DNA of 64,000 nt, taken from the NCBI GenBank assembly GCA_002364535.1, contig DEYL01000002.1, forward strand, positions 113,087 through 177,086, read 5' to 3'. The notes below the pieces were generated by a model that was given only the letters and a program-made list of their open reading frames with translations, was not told where the DNA came from and made no database searches. The position numbers and the translations under genes were made by a program. Origin of the DNA: Flavobacteriaceae bacterium UBA3159. Lineage in GTDB: Bacteria; Bacteroidota; Bacteroidia; Flavobacteriales; Flavobacteriaceae. Numbering within the stretch: the first letter of the stretch is position 1; the number at the start of each line of letters is the position of its first letter. Shown in pieces: positions 36,114 through 44,443 of the stretch.

Positions 36114-37022
36114 ATGATGAAGACCCACTCCGATAGTTTACCCATAGTAACCTTTAGCTTTGTGACATTCGTAAGTGATTTCCTACAGCTCACAAAGTTT
36201 CGTTTGGCCGTCAGTGTGGTGTTCTCCTCAGTAGCAAGCTATTTGCTTGCCGTTGATCAAATTGAAATTTCCATACTGCTGGGACTGTTCTTCGGTGGTT
36301 TTGCAATGGTGGGAGCCTCTAATGCTTTCAACCAGTGGATTGAAAAGGATAAAGATGCCTTGATGGACCGAACCAAAAACCGTCCGCTTCCCGCTGGGCG
36401 TATGAATACTCTTATCGCTTTAGTTATTGCCTCCCTGCTAACGCTGCTGGGAATATTTATTCTGAACAATATCAATTTTAAGACCGCTCTTTTTGGAGCC
36501 CTTTCTATATTTATCTACACTTGTGTCTACACCCCCTTAAAATCGGTTACGCCCCTTTCAGTTTTTGTAGGGGCTTTTCCAGGAGCCATACCCTTTATGT
36601 TGGGTTGGGTGGCTGCAACCGGAAGTTTTGGTGTCGAACCGGGGATACTGTTTATGGTTCAATTTTTTTGGCAATTTCCACATTTTTGGGCTATTGGTTG
36701 GATGATGGATGATGACTACAAAAAGGCAGGATTCAAGATGTTGCCCACAGGGAATCCCGATCGGGCTACCGCTTTTCAAATCGTATTTTATACACTTTGG
36801 ATGATCATCATATCAATTACACCCTATACCCATTACAGTGGTGCATTGACCCTTTCAATGGGGGCAGTTGGATGCTTGGTTTTGATTGGGGTATATTTTC
36901 TTTACCACGCCCTAAAGTTGATGCAAAAAAAGAGCAAAGAGGCTGCCAGACGATTGATGTACGCCAGCATTGCCTACATCAGTCTTTTACAAATAATTTA
37001 TGTTTTAGATAAATGGATCTAG
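36114..37022 (+). CDS. ctaB: protoheme IX farnesyltransferase (heme O synthase)
   Basis: A 302-residue inner-membrane UbiA-family prenyltransferase that adds a farnesyl chain to heme B to give heme O, needed for heme-copper oxidases. The first allylic-diphosphate motif is NAFNQWIEKDKDALMDRTKN (Asn-x3-Asp-x3-Asp type), followed by RPLPAGRM; the second is DDDYKKAGFKMLP. About nine hydrophobic helices follow the usual plan. ATG occurs at 36114 and again at 36117; either may be used, and both closely follow the promoter. The subunit III gene overlaps its end by 10 bases. No heme A synthase gene is nearby. Confidence 0.96.
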   Translation: MMKTHSDSLPIVTFSFVTFVSDFLQLTKFRLAVSVVFSSVASYLLAVDQIEISILLGLFFGGFAMVGASNAFNQWIEKDKDALMDRTKNRPLPAGRMNTLIALVIASLLTLLGIFILNNINFKTALFGALSIFIYTCVYTPLKSVTPLSVFVGAFPGAIPFMLGWVAATGSFGVEPGILFMVQFFWQFPHFWAIGWMMDDDYKKAGFKMLPTGNPDRATAFQIVFYTLWMIIISITPYTHYSGALTLSMGAVGCLVLIGVYFLYHALKLMQKKSKEAARRLMYASIAYISLLQIIYVLDKWI

Positions 37023-37594
37023 CAATGGACGAACAAGCAATAAAACAGTATAAAGCCAAAAAGATGATGCTATGGGTGGGTATGATCAGCATGTCTATGA
37101 CTTTCGCAGGACTGACCAGTGCCTATGTCGTTAGTAGTACCCGAGCGGATTGGTTGTCTCAATTTGAGATGCCCGATGCTTTTGCCATCAGTACCCTAAT
37201 CATATTGTTGAGCAGTATCAGTTTCTATTTGGCCAATAAATCCTTGATATTAAAAAACGTCAAGCAAACCAAGACCTGGGTGTTGACTACTTTTGTGTTG
37301 GCCTTGCTGTTTGTTTATTTTCAGTTTAAGGGATTCGGAGACATCATTGCCCAAGGCTATTACTTTACAGGGGCTGAAAGCTCCATCACCACCTCTTTTT
37401 TATACGTTTTGGTCTTGTTGCATTTGGCGCATTTGTTTGCCGGGATGATAGTCCTCACGGTGGTGTATATAAGATTACTCAGAGGCAGCTATTCCAGATC
37501 TAATACTTTGGGCTTTGAATTGGCCCATTTGTTCTGGCATTTTCTTGATATCTTGTGGATTTATTTGTACCTATTTTTAGTGGTGTACAGGTAA
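37013..37594 (+). CDS. cytochrome c oxidase subunit III family protein (short form)
   Basis: A 193-residue heme-copper oxidase subunit III with five predicted membrane helices (for instance MMLWVGMISMSMTFAGL, TSFLYVLVLLHLAHLFAGMI, FWHFLDILWIYLYLFLVV). HLAHLFAG and LFWHFLDILWI are family signatures. It overlaps the end of ctaB by 10 bases; a second ATG at 37025 would avoid the overlap, but I prefer MDLAMDEQ because relatives start in a similar way. It forms a pair with the longer subunit III-type gene 39 bases downstream, as in other flavobacteria. Confidence 0.9.
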   Translation: MDLAMDEQAIKQYKAKKMMLWVGMISMSMTFAGLTSAYVVSSTRADWLSQFEMPDAFAISTLIILLSSISFYLANKSLILKNVKQTKTWVLTTFVLALLFVYFQFKGFGDIIAQGYYFTGAESSITTSFLYVLVLLHLAHLFAGMIVLTVVYIRLLRGSYSRSNTLGFELAHLFWHFLDILWIYLYLFLVVYR

Positions 37595-37633
37595 AATATA
37601 TAAATTTGTGCTAACTAATTTGAATTTGACTTT

Positions 37634-38608
37634 ATGGAATTAACTGCAGCTGAAAAAGAGGCCAATCTTTGGGCTGGAGGTCAGCGACCACTCAACGCCA
37701 GTTACGGTAAATTGATGATGTGGTTTTTTATTGTGTCTGACGCACTTACCTTCTCCGGATTTTTGGTTTCCTATGGATTTTCCCGTTTTAAAAACATCGA
37801 TTCATGGCCCATTGCAGACGAGGTTTTTACCCACTTCCCCTTTTTACACGGCGTAGATGCACCCATGTATTATGTGGCCTTGATGACTTTTATACTGATC
37901 TTTTCATCTGTTACCATGGTATTGGCGGTAGATGCAGGGCATCATATGAATAAATCGAAAGTAACTTTTTACATGTTGTTAACCATAATTGGAGGGGCAG
38001 TTTTTGTTGGCTCTCAAGCTTGGGAATGGAAAAATTTTATCAAGGGAGAATACGGTGCCTTGGAAACCAAAGGAGGTCAAATTTTACAATTTTTAAACGC
38101 AGACACTGGCAAAAGGATTTCCATTGCTGACTTCGCTGTTTCTATCCCAACCGAACGCAGCTCTCACAAAAGCAGTAACGGGATTTGGTACGAAAGCGAA
38201 GGGTCTTTACCCACTTATTCCTTGGCTGAAGTAGTTGCGGGATTTGAGAATAACAATAACCTGGTCGTCAGAAGTGAAAAATTAGACGAAAATGGTCAAA
38301 AAATTGTTCTCTCACGAGACGATTCCTTGGATAAAATAGAAAATGCCGTTGGTGTAGTGGAAGGGGCCAACCTTGTCCATAACGAATACGGAAATCGACT
38401 CTTTGCTGATTTTTTCTTTTTTATAACTGGCTTTCATGGTTTCCATGTTTTTTCGGGGGTCATCATCAACCTCATCATATTTTTCAATGTGATTGTGGGA
38501 ACCTATGAAAAAAGAGGACATTATGAAATGGTGGAAAAAGTAGGGCTGTATTGGCACTTTGTCGATTTGGTCTGGGTATTTGTATTTACATTTTTCTATC
38601 TCGTTTAA
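37634..38608 (+). CDS. cytochrome c oxidase subunit III with periplasmic insert
   Basis: A 324-residue subunit III-type protein. Helices at about 26-46 (MMWFFIVSDALTFSGFLVSY), 78-97, 112-130, 261-285 and 298-324 flank a hydrophilic insert of roughly 110 residues (about 145-255) that is absent from the short neighbour. FITGFHGFHVFSGV and LYWHFVDLVWVFVFTFFYLV are strong family marks. It belongs to the ctaB operon and assembles with subunits I and II encoded elsewhere. The insert contains repeated Gly and acidic residues but no heme or metal motif that I can see. Confidence 0.92.
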   Translation: MELTAAEKEANLWAGGQRPLNASYGKLMMWFFIVSDALTFSGFLVSYGFSRFKNIDSWPIADEVFTHFPFLHGVDAPMYYVALMTFILIFSSVTMVLAVDAGHHMNKSKVTFYMLLTIIGGAVFVGSQAWEWKNFIKGEYGALETKGGQILQFLNADTGKRISIADFAVSIPTERSSHKSSNGIWYESEGSLPTYSLAEVVAGFENNNNLVVRSEKLDENGQKIVLSRDDSLDKIENAVGVVEGANLVHNEYGNRLFADFFFFITGFHGFHVFSGVIINLIIFFNVIVGTYEKRGHYEMVEKVGLYWHFVDLVWVFVFTFFYLV

Positions 38609-38625
38609 CCCAAAAATTATAACCG

Positions 38626-39009
38626 ATGGCCGAAGGAGTGCACAAACTTGCAATTTTTAGAGGATTATTAAAGTTCAAATCCAACGTTCAAAAAATTTGG
38701 GGCGTTTTGATTTTCTTATCAATCGTAACCACCGTTGAAGTAGCCTTGGGGATCGTCAAACCCGATTTTTTGATGAATTATTTTCTCAGCATGAAATTAT
38801 TGAACTGGATATTTATCATTTTGACACTAGTCAAGGCCTATTATATCGCTTGGGATTTTATGCACGTCAGGGATGAAAGCGGGAGCCTACAAGGTGCCAT
38901 AGTTTTACCACTGATCATTTTAATTCCTTATTTGATATTTATTTTAATTCTAGAAGCCGACTACATCTTTGAAGTAATGAATAGCGGTTTTGTGAGTTGG
39001 AATTTTTAG
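38626..39009 (+). CDS. cytochrome c oxidase subunit IV family protein
   Basis: A 127-residue membrane protein with three helices (about 23-43 IWGVLIFLSIVTTVEVALGI, 58-78 LLNWIFIILTLVKAYYIAW and 92-111). The Glu in the first helix and the KAYYIAWDFMHV segment match the small subunit IV of bacterial caa3/aa3 oxidases, which helps assembly or stability. It follows the subunit III gene by 17 bases and precedes the SCO-like pair. Confidence 0.88.
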   Translation: MAEGVHKLAIFRGLLKFKSNVQKIWGVLIFLSIVTTVEVALGIVKPDFLMNYFLSMKLLNWIFIILTLVKAYYIAWDFMHVRDESGSLQGAIVLPLIILIPYLIFILILEADYIFEVMNSGFVSWNF

Positions 39010-39033
39010 GGTTTAAAGGACAAATTCTTTTTC

Positions 39034-39696
39034 ATGAGTAAATCTTTTAAAAAATATTTTGTCCTTTTTATTCTCTTTATATTTCCGATTGTAATCTATT
39101 TGTTTTTTGCCTCGGGCAAAAACAACTTTGCACTGTTGCCAATTTTAACTGCAGGGGTAGATGAGATTGACCATTGGGGGACTCTATCAGGTGAGCCTGT
39201 TCAATTGAAAGACCGCATCACCGTGTTGGGATTTTGGGGATCAGATTTGTCCGACAAAAAAGGAGATGCCCTAAATCTAAATCAAAAAATTTACAGACGC
39301 TTTTATCAATTCATAGACTTTCAGTTTGTCATGGTACTTAAACAGGGTCAGCAGGATCAAGTTGAGTTGCTTAAACAAGAATTAAAATCGGGAGTGGGAA
39401 CCGACTTGATCAAATGGCGTTTTGTTTTTGGGAGTGATGATCAGATTGCGAGGTTATTTAAAAGTTTCAAAACTCCTTTGCTGCTCAACGCCAAAAAAAG
39501 TTTACCCTATGTATTTATCATCGATAAAGAACGCAACCTCAGGGGACGTGACGACGACGAGGACGAGGGAACCTTGTTTGGTTTCAATGCACAATCCGTT
39601 GCCGAGATCAATAATAAAATGGTCGATGACATTAAGGTGATATTGGCCGAGTACCGCCGTGCTTGGAAAAAGTACAATAAGAATACCGCACCTTAG
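39034..39696 (+). CDS. membrane-anchored SCO/thioredoxin-like protein lacking cysteines
   Basis: A 220-residue protein with one N-terminal membrane anchor (FVLFILFIFPIVIYLFF) and a periplasmic thioredoxin-like domain. ITVLGFWGSD sits where a thioredoxin fold places its CxxC, and SLPYVFIIDKERNLRGR matches the SCO strand that carries the third ligand, but there is no cysteine at all in the protein. It therefore cannot bind copper or do disulfide chemistry in the normal way. It is immediately upstream of a true SCO, ending one base before that ATG. A chaperone or structural role in oxidase assembly is inferred. Confidence 0.75.
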   Translation: MSKSFKKYFVLFILFIFPIVIYLFFASGKNNFALLPILTAGVDEIDHWGTLSGEPVQLKDRITVLGFWGSDLSDKKGDALNLNQKIYRRFYQFIDFQFVMVLKQGQQDQVELLKQELKSGVGTDLIKWRFVFGSDDQIARLFKSFKTPLLLNAKKSLPYVFIIDKERNLRGRDDDEDEGTLFGFNAQSVAEINNKMVDDIKVILAEYRRAWKKYNKNTAP

Positions 39697-39697
39697 T

Positions 39698-40393
39698 ATG
39701 AAAAACATAAATTATATAGGTTTAATCATCATACTGATTGTTTTTGGTCTTTTGTTCATCCCTAAGATCGTTGATCGGGTTGCGAACAATACGCAAGTAG
39801 ATAGCAATCGATCTGTTCCGGCAAAGCCCTTGGCTTATATCAAACTCAACGGTGAAGCCAAAAAAGTACCCAAGTTTCTAATGCGCAATCAAGACAGTCT
39901 GTTGATTAGTAATGAGGATTTTAAAGGGAAGGTCTACTTAGCAGAATTTTTCTTTACACGTTGCCCCACCATTTGCCTCATCATGAATAAGAACATTAAG
40001 ATCTTGGACGATCGCTTTGGAGATCGTCAAGATTTTGGGATTGCCTCTTTCACTATTGATCCCGACAACGACAAACCTCATGTGCTCAAAAAATATGCAG
40101 AGAACTATAGTGTTAAATCCCAAAATTGGCATTTTTTGACCGATAAGAAATCTACGGTTTACGAACTTGCCAATTCAGGATTTAGTATCTTTGCGGGTAT
40201 AAACCCCGCAGTAGCTGGAGGTTTCGAACATCAAGGTTATTTTGCCCTGATCGACAAAAATGGATACATCCGTTCACGTGTCGATCGTTTTGACAACCCC
40301 ATCGTCTATTATTCCGGTTTGGATAGTGAAGATCAAGAAATACAAGGTGTAGATATGCTGTTTGAGGACGTTCAAAGGCTATTAAAAGAATAA
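39698..40393 (+). CDS. SCO1/SenC-family copper chaperone
   Basis: A 231-residue copper delivery protein for the CuA site of cytochrome oxidase. The ATG at 39698 is chosen over an upstream in-frame GTG because it starts cleanly before the membrane anchor (INYIGLIIILIVFGLLFIP). Copper ligands are Cys89 and Cys93 in FTRCPTICLIM and His178 in GGFEHQGYF. SFTIDPDNDKPHVLKKYAE is another family motif. It belongs to the ctaB operon, one base after the cysteine-less relative. Confidence 0.93.
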   Translation: MKNINYIGLIIILIVFGLLFIPKIVDRVANNTQVDSNRSVPAKPLAYIKLNGEAKKVPKFLMRNQDSLLISNEDFKGKVYLAEFFFTRCPTICLIMNKNIKILDDRFGDRQDFGIASFTIDPDNDKPHVLKKYAENYSVKSQNWHFLTDKKSTVYELANSGFSIFAGINPAVAGGFEHQGYFALIDKNGYIRSRVDRFDNPIVYYSGLDSEDQEIQGVDMLFEDVQRLLKE

Positions 40394-40404
40394 AACCGAG
40401 TGAA

Positions 40405-40938
40405 ATGAAAGGACAAAGTGTAAGTGATCCCTCTAAAAAATATAGCAAGCTCATCACAGTTGTGTCCATTTTGATCCCTGTGGTGGTAGCGGTTCTTTTT
40501 AGTGTGAGATTGCCCAATGTAGCCCCTCTTGATTTCTTACCTCCCATTTATGCATCTATCAATGCATTTACCGCCTTGATTTTGGTGGTGGCCTATGTGG
40601 CCATCCGAAAGAAAAAAATCAAACTCCATGAGTCACTGATGAAAACTGCCATTGCCTTGTCCTTGGTCTTCCTGGTGATGTATGTGGCCTACCACATGAC
40701 CTCAGATCCCACCCCTTTTACTGGGGAAGGTATGGTGAAATACATTTACTATTTCATCCTTATCTCTCATATTATACTTTCCATAGGGATCATACCCATG
40801 GTATTGATAACCTATGTCAGAGCCATATCCAAAAGATTTGCTGATCATAAAAAAATCTCTGTCATTACCTTTCCCATTTGGTTGTACATCGCCATTACAG
40901 GGGTAGTGGTGTATTTGATGATAGCACCTTATTATTAA
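40405..40938 (+). CDS. DUF420 membrane protein of the oxidase locus
   Basis: A 177-residue inner-membrane protein with five helices. Conserved histidines at the membrane face are seen in KLHESLMK, AYHMTSD, LISHIIL and ADHKKIS, the pattern of DUF420 (CtaM-like) proteins linked with heme-copper oxidase assembly or activity. It starts 11 bases after the SCO gene and is followed 4 bases later by the small CxxC protein. Confidence 0.88.
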   Translation: MKGQSVSDPSKKYSKLITVVSILIPVVVAVLFSVRLPNVAPLDFLPPIYASINAFTALILVVAYVAIRKKKIKLHESLMKTAIALSLVFLVMYVAYHMTSDPTPFTGEGMVKYIYYFILISHIILSIGIIPMVLITYVRAISKRFADHKKISVITFPIWLYIAITGVVVYLMIAPYY

Positions 40939-40942
40939 TCCC

Positions 40943-41149
40943 ATGCGTATATTAATCTCATGTTTGTTGATCCTATTGACGGTTGCAGAGGCTTCCTCTC
41001 AGTGTTCTATGTGTAGGGCAGTTTTGGAATCGGGGGAGGTGCAAGAGACAGCTAAAGGAATCAATAATGGTATCATTTATTTGATGGCCATTCCCTACCT
41101 TTTGGTGGGTTTTGTGGGTTACCAAATTTTCAAACTCCTTAAAAAATAG
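40943..41149 (+). CDS. small membrane protein with CxxC, end of oxidase operon
   Basis: A 68-residue protein that I do not recognise by a named function. Residues 1-20 form a Sec signal (ILISCLLILLTVAEASSQ). It is followed at once by CSMCRAVLESGE, a CxxC motif that would face the periplasm, and a C-terminal helix (IIYLMAIPYLLVGFVGYQIF) ending in lysines. Its position 4 bases after DUF420 and similar small proteins in related loci suggest a real gene. A copper-binding or thiol role in oxidase maturation is inferred from position and the CxxC. Confidence 0.72.
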   Translation: MRILISCLLILLTVAEASSQCSMCRAVLESGEVQETAKGINNGIIYLMAIPYLLVGFVGYQIFKLLKK

Positions 41150-41205
41150 TAAAATATTTCTTCGCAATTAATATTCTTTTCGGGCGTTATCTTTTTGGTA
41201 AGTAG

Positions 41206-41213
41206 TAACTTTG
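41206..41213 (+). promoter_or_regulatory. -7 promoter element for the ABC export operon
   Basis: TAACTTTG matches TANNTTTG exactly and sits 21 bases before the GTG chosen as the start of the ABC ATPase. No clear TTTG at the -33 position. If used, it rules out the upstream TTG at 41211 as start. Confidence 0.4.
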
Positions 41214-41234
41214 ACCACAAAAAAAATCATTAAC

Positions 41235-41936
41235 GTGATCAACATCAAAAATCTTCAAAAATCCTATAAGATTGGAAACAGTTTATTGCATGTTCTCAAA
41301 GGGATTGATTTGGACATCAAAGAAGGAGAGTTGGTGGCCATCATGGGATCATCTGGATCGGGCAAATCAACACTGCTCAACATACTGGGAATGCTTGATT
41401 TGGCAGATAAAGGAAAATACCTACTAGACGATGTATTGATTGAAGGTTTGACCGAAACCACTGCAGCCAATTACCGCAACCAATTTTTGGGGTTTGTTTT
41501 CCAATCTTTTAACCTCATCAATTATAAAAATGCATTAGAAAATGTTGCTTTACCGCTTTACTATCAGGGTTTTGGAAGAAAAATCCGACAAGCAAAAGCC
41601 TTGGAATATTTGGAAAAGGTAGGATTAAAAGATTGGGCCACACATTTGCCCAGCGAGCTTTCAGGGGGACAAAAACAAAGGGTGGCCATTGCCCGAGCCA
41701 TGGCTTCTCAACCAAAAGTTCTGCTGGCTGACGAACCCACTGGAGCATTGGATTCTAAAACATCTAATGAAGTCATGAGTTTGATCCAACAAATTAACAA
41801 TGAGGGTAAAACCATTTTGGTGGTTACCCATGAATTGGATATTGCACACATGTGCAAAAGAATCGTCACCCTAAAAGATGGGGTGATTGTTGAAGATCAA
41901 AACGTTGACCAAGTTATTGTTGGGAATCATGTTTAG
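41235..41936 (+). CDS. MacB-type ABC transporter ATP-binding protein
   Basis: A 233-residue ATPase. Walker A is GSSGSGKST at about residues 36-44, the signature is LSGGQKQRVAIARA, Walker B is KVLLADEPTGALD and the H-loop is VVTHELD. It belongs to the MacB/LolD class that powers FtsX-type permeases. No ATG lies at the start: I choose GTG at 41235 because INIKNLQKSY is the normal beginning of this class; TTG at 41211 would add eight residues. It overlaps the first permease gene by 8 bases. Confidence 0.93.
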   Translation: MINIKNLQKSYKIGNSLLHVLKGIDLDIKEGELVAIMGSSGSGKSTLLNILGMLDLADKGKYLLDDVLIEGLTETTAANYRNQFLGFVFQSFNLINYKNALENVALPLYYQGFGRKIRQAKALEYLEKVGLKDWATHLPSELSGGQKQRVAIARAMASQPKVLLADEPTGALDSKTSNEVMSLIQQINNEGKTILVVTHELDIAHMCKRIVTLKDGVIVEDQNVDQVIVGNHV

Positions 41937-43158
41937 TAGAGACCGTTGGCAAGAAATTTTTGAAACCATTCGCAAGAATAGGCTAAGAACTTTTTTGTCT
42001 GGTATTACGGTGGCTTTGGGGATTTTTATTTTCATCGTTCTGTTTGGATTTGGGAATGGATTAAAAAACAGTTTTAAACAGTTTTTTTTGGATGATGCTA
42101 CCAATACACTTTGGGTTAATCCGGGCAAGACTTCCAAACCCTATCGAGGATTCAAAGCCAACAGAAGGATAGAACTCGAAAATAGTGATTTGGAGGATAT
42201 CAAAGATAATTTCAAATTTTTCTTAGAGGGTATTACACCCAGAATCAGCAGAAGTGCACGGGTGAGGTATAAGGGAGAATCGGACAACTACTCCACCAGA
42301 GCGGTAGCTCCTGACCATCAGTACATGGAAAAAACCCTCATAATGAAGGGTCGGTTCATCAATCAGGATGACCTAGATAAAAAAACCAAAAATATAGTCA
42401 TCGGTCGTTTGGTGGCCAAGGATCTTTTTAAGAAAGAAGATCCCATCGGAAAATATTTAGAAATAGGATCCAGTGCTTTCAAGGTTGTTGGTTTTTTTCA
42501 AGATCAAAGCGGGGATCGAGAAGAAAGATTGATCTATATGCCCTATACTACCCAACAATTGATAGAAAAAAACAACGATAAAATCAACTCCATCATTGTC
42601 AGTTTTCGGCCCGAGTTAGGTTATACCTCTGCCTTGGTTTTTGAAAAACAACTGCTCCTTTTCTTAAAAAAGAAAAAATCCATTGATCCCAGAGACAACA
42701 ACGGAATAAGGATCAGAAATGTAGCAGATCAAATTCGACAAAACCAGCAGTTTGCCAGTGTATTGCAGATTATCGTTGCTTTTGTAGGGATTGGTACTTT
42801 GATCGCAGGGATTATTGGTATTTCAAATATTATGGTTTTTGTGGTCAAAGAACGTACCAAAGAATTGGGGGTGAGAAAAGCCCTTGGTGCCACGCCCAAA
42901 AGCGTGATTGGAATGGTTTTACAAGAGTCTATTTTTATCACTGCATTGTTCGGTATTACCGGAATGATTGGTGGGATTGCCCTGTTGAGTAATATAGGGG
43001 ATCGATTGGAGGAGTTTTTTATCATTGATCCCTACATAGATAATTTTACTGCATTGGGAGCAATGGTTTTGTTGATTCTGTTTGGAGCCATTGCAGGTTA
43101 TATCCCGGCTAAAAGGGCTGCTCGTATCAAACCAATAGTAGCTTTAAGAGATGAATAG
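41929..43158 (+). CDS. MacB/FtsX-family ABC transporter permease, first of two
   Basis: A 409-residue permease. The ATG at 41929 (MFSRDRWQEIFETIRKNRLR) overlaps the ATPase stop and is preferred to a TTG 14 codons upstream. An N-terminal helix (FLSGITVALGIFIFIVLFGF) is followed by a large periplasmic MacB-type domain (about 45-270) and three C-terminal helices. The FtsX coupling segment VKERTKELGVRKALGATPKS lies just after the second helix. It ends with RIKPIVALRDE, the usual end for this family. It likely forms a heterodimer with the next gene, which it overlaps by 8 bases. Confidence 0.93.
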   Translation: MFSRDRWQEIFETIRKNRLRTFLSGITVALGIFIFIVLFGFGNGLKNSFKQFFLDDATNTLWVNPGKTSKPYRGFKANRRIELENSDLEDIKDNFKFFLEGITPRISRSARVRYKGESDNYSTRAVAPDHQYMEKTLIMKGRFINQDDLDKKTKNIVIGRLVAKDLFKKEDPIGKYLEIGSSAFKVVGFFQDQSGDREERLIYMPYTTQQLIEKNNDKINSIIVSFRPELGYTSALVFEKQLLLFLKKKKSIDPRDNNGIRIRNVADQIRQNQQFASVLQIIVAFVGIGTLIAGIIGISNIMVFVVKERTKELGVRKALGATPKSVIGMVLQESIFITALFGITGMIGGIALLSNIGDRLEEFFIIDPYIDNFTALGAMVLLILFGAIAGYIPAKRAARIKPIVALRDE

Positions 43159-44428
43159 TTTAAAGGTCATATTTGATTTAGATACCTGGCAGGAGATTTT
43201 TGGTTCTATTGCTAAGAATAAAACCCGAACCGTAATTACCGTGATCGGGGTATTGTGGGGGATTTTTATTTACATCACTCTATCCGGAGCGGCCAAAGGG
43301 TTGGATAACGGTTTTGAACGTGAATTTGAAGATATGGCCATGAACTCTATGTTTGTGTGGCCTAAGAGAACCAGTGTTCCATACGCGGGTTTTAAGGTGG
43401 GAAGATATCCCCGTTTTACCATTTCTAATGTTAAAGAATTAAAACTTCAGATCCCTGAAATTCAATACATCGCTCCAAGAAACGCCAGGGGGGTATTTGG
43501 GGGAAGTCAACCGGCCAGCGTGGTCTACAAAGAAATATCTCGTACCTATAATATTTATGGAGATTTTCCCGAGTACACCAAAATTGCTACTAAAAAAATA
43601 TACAAAGGGGGCCGATTTATCAATGAAGAAGACCAGCGGAACAATCGTAAAGTATGTGTGATTGGTGAACGAACTCAAGAGGAGTTATTTGAAAAAGATG
43701 AAAACCCCTTGGGAAAATACATCCGGATCAACAATGTATATTTCCAAGTAATTGGAGTACACAAATATCTTGAAGGAGGAGGTTTTGAAACCGATGGCGA
43801 TATTTTTATCCCTTTTAATACTTTCAGGAATTTATACAATACCGGTTTAGAGGTGGATTGGTTTATCATTGCAGCTTATGCGGATGCCGATGTTGTTGCC
43901 GTGGAAAAAAATGTCAAGGATGTATTAAAAAAAATACACAAGGTGGCTCCGGAAGATGACAGGGCCTTCGGGTCGTTCAACCTGGGAGAGGTATTCAACA
44001 GGATTAGCGGCTTTGCCAACGGCATGACATTTTTATCTCTCGTAGTAGGTTTAGCGACTATTTTTGCGGGAGTGATAGGTATTGGAAACATACTACTGAT
44101 CTCAGTAAAAGAGCGAACCAAAGAGTTGGGGGTGAGACGAGCATTGGGCGCTACTCCCGGAGAGGTGAGAACTCAAATTTTATTAGAGTCTGTTTTTTTG
44201 ACCTTCATAGCCGGTGTAGTGGGCATTATTTTGGGCGCAGCTGTTTTGGCTATAATCAATTTGGTTACACAGGACTTATCCGATTTTCCATATACCAACC
44301 CCACTGTTCCCATTCCATTCGTACTTGGTGCTTTGTTTACTATGGTGATATTGGGAACATTGATCGGACTGATTCCTGCCCAACGTGCCGTTAGTATAAA
44401 ACCCATAGACGCATTAAGAGAACAATAA
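43151..44428 (+). CDS. MacB/FtsX-family ABC transporter permease, second of two
   Basis: A 425-residue paralogue of the preceding permease. It has the same order: WQEIFGSIAKNKTRTVITVI, first helix, periplasmic domain, VKERTKELGVRRALGATPGE, last helices, and the end VSIKPIDALREQ. Two distinct permeases with one ATPase fit the Bacteroidota exporters in which the pair forms the membrane part. The adaptor gene starts 15 bases later. What is exported cannot be told. Confidence 0.93.
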   Translation: MNSLKVIFDLDTWQEIFGSIAKNKTRTVITVIGVLWGIFIYITLSGAAKGLDNGFEREFEDMAMNSMFVWPKRTSVPYAGFKVGRYPRFTISNVKELKLQIPEIQYIAPRNARGVFGGSQPASVVYKEISRTYNIYGDFPEYTKIATKKIYKGGRFINEEDQRNNRKVCVIGERTQEELFEKDENPLGKYIRINNVYFQVIGVHKYLEGGGFETDGDIFIPFNTFRNLYNTGLEVDWFIIAAYADADVVAVEKNVKDVLKKIHKVAPEDDRAFGSFNLGEVFNRISGFANGMTFLSLVVGLATIFAGVIGIGNILLISVKERTKELGVRRALGATPGEVRTQILLESVFLTFIAGVVGIILGAAVLAIINLVTQDLSDFPYTNPTVPIPFVLGALFTMVILGTLIGLIPAQRAVSIKPIDALREQ

Positions 44429-44443
44429 TAAATACTTTTTAAC

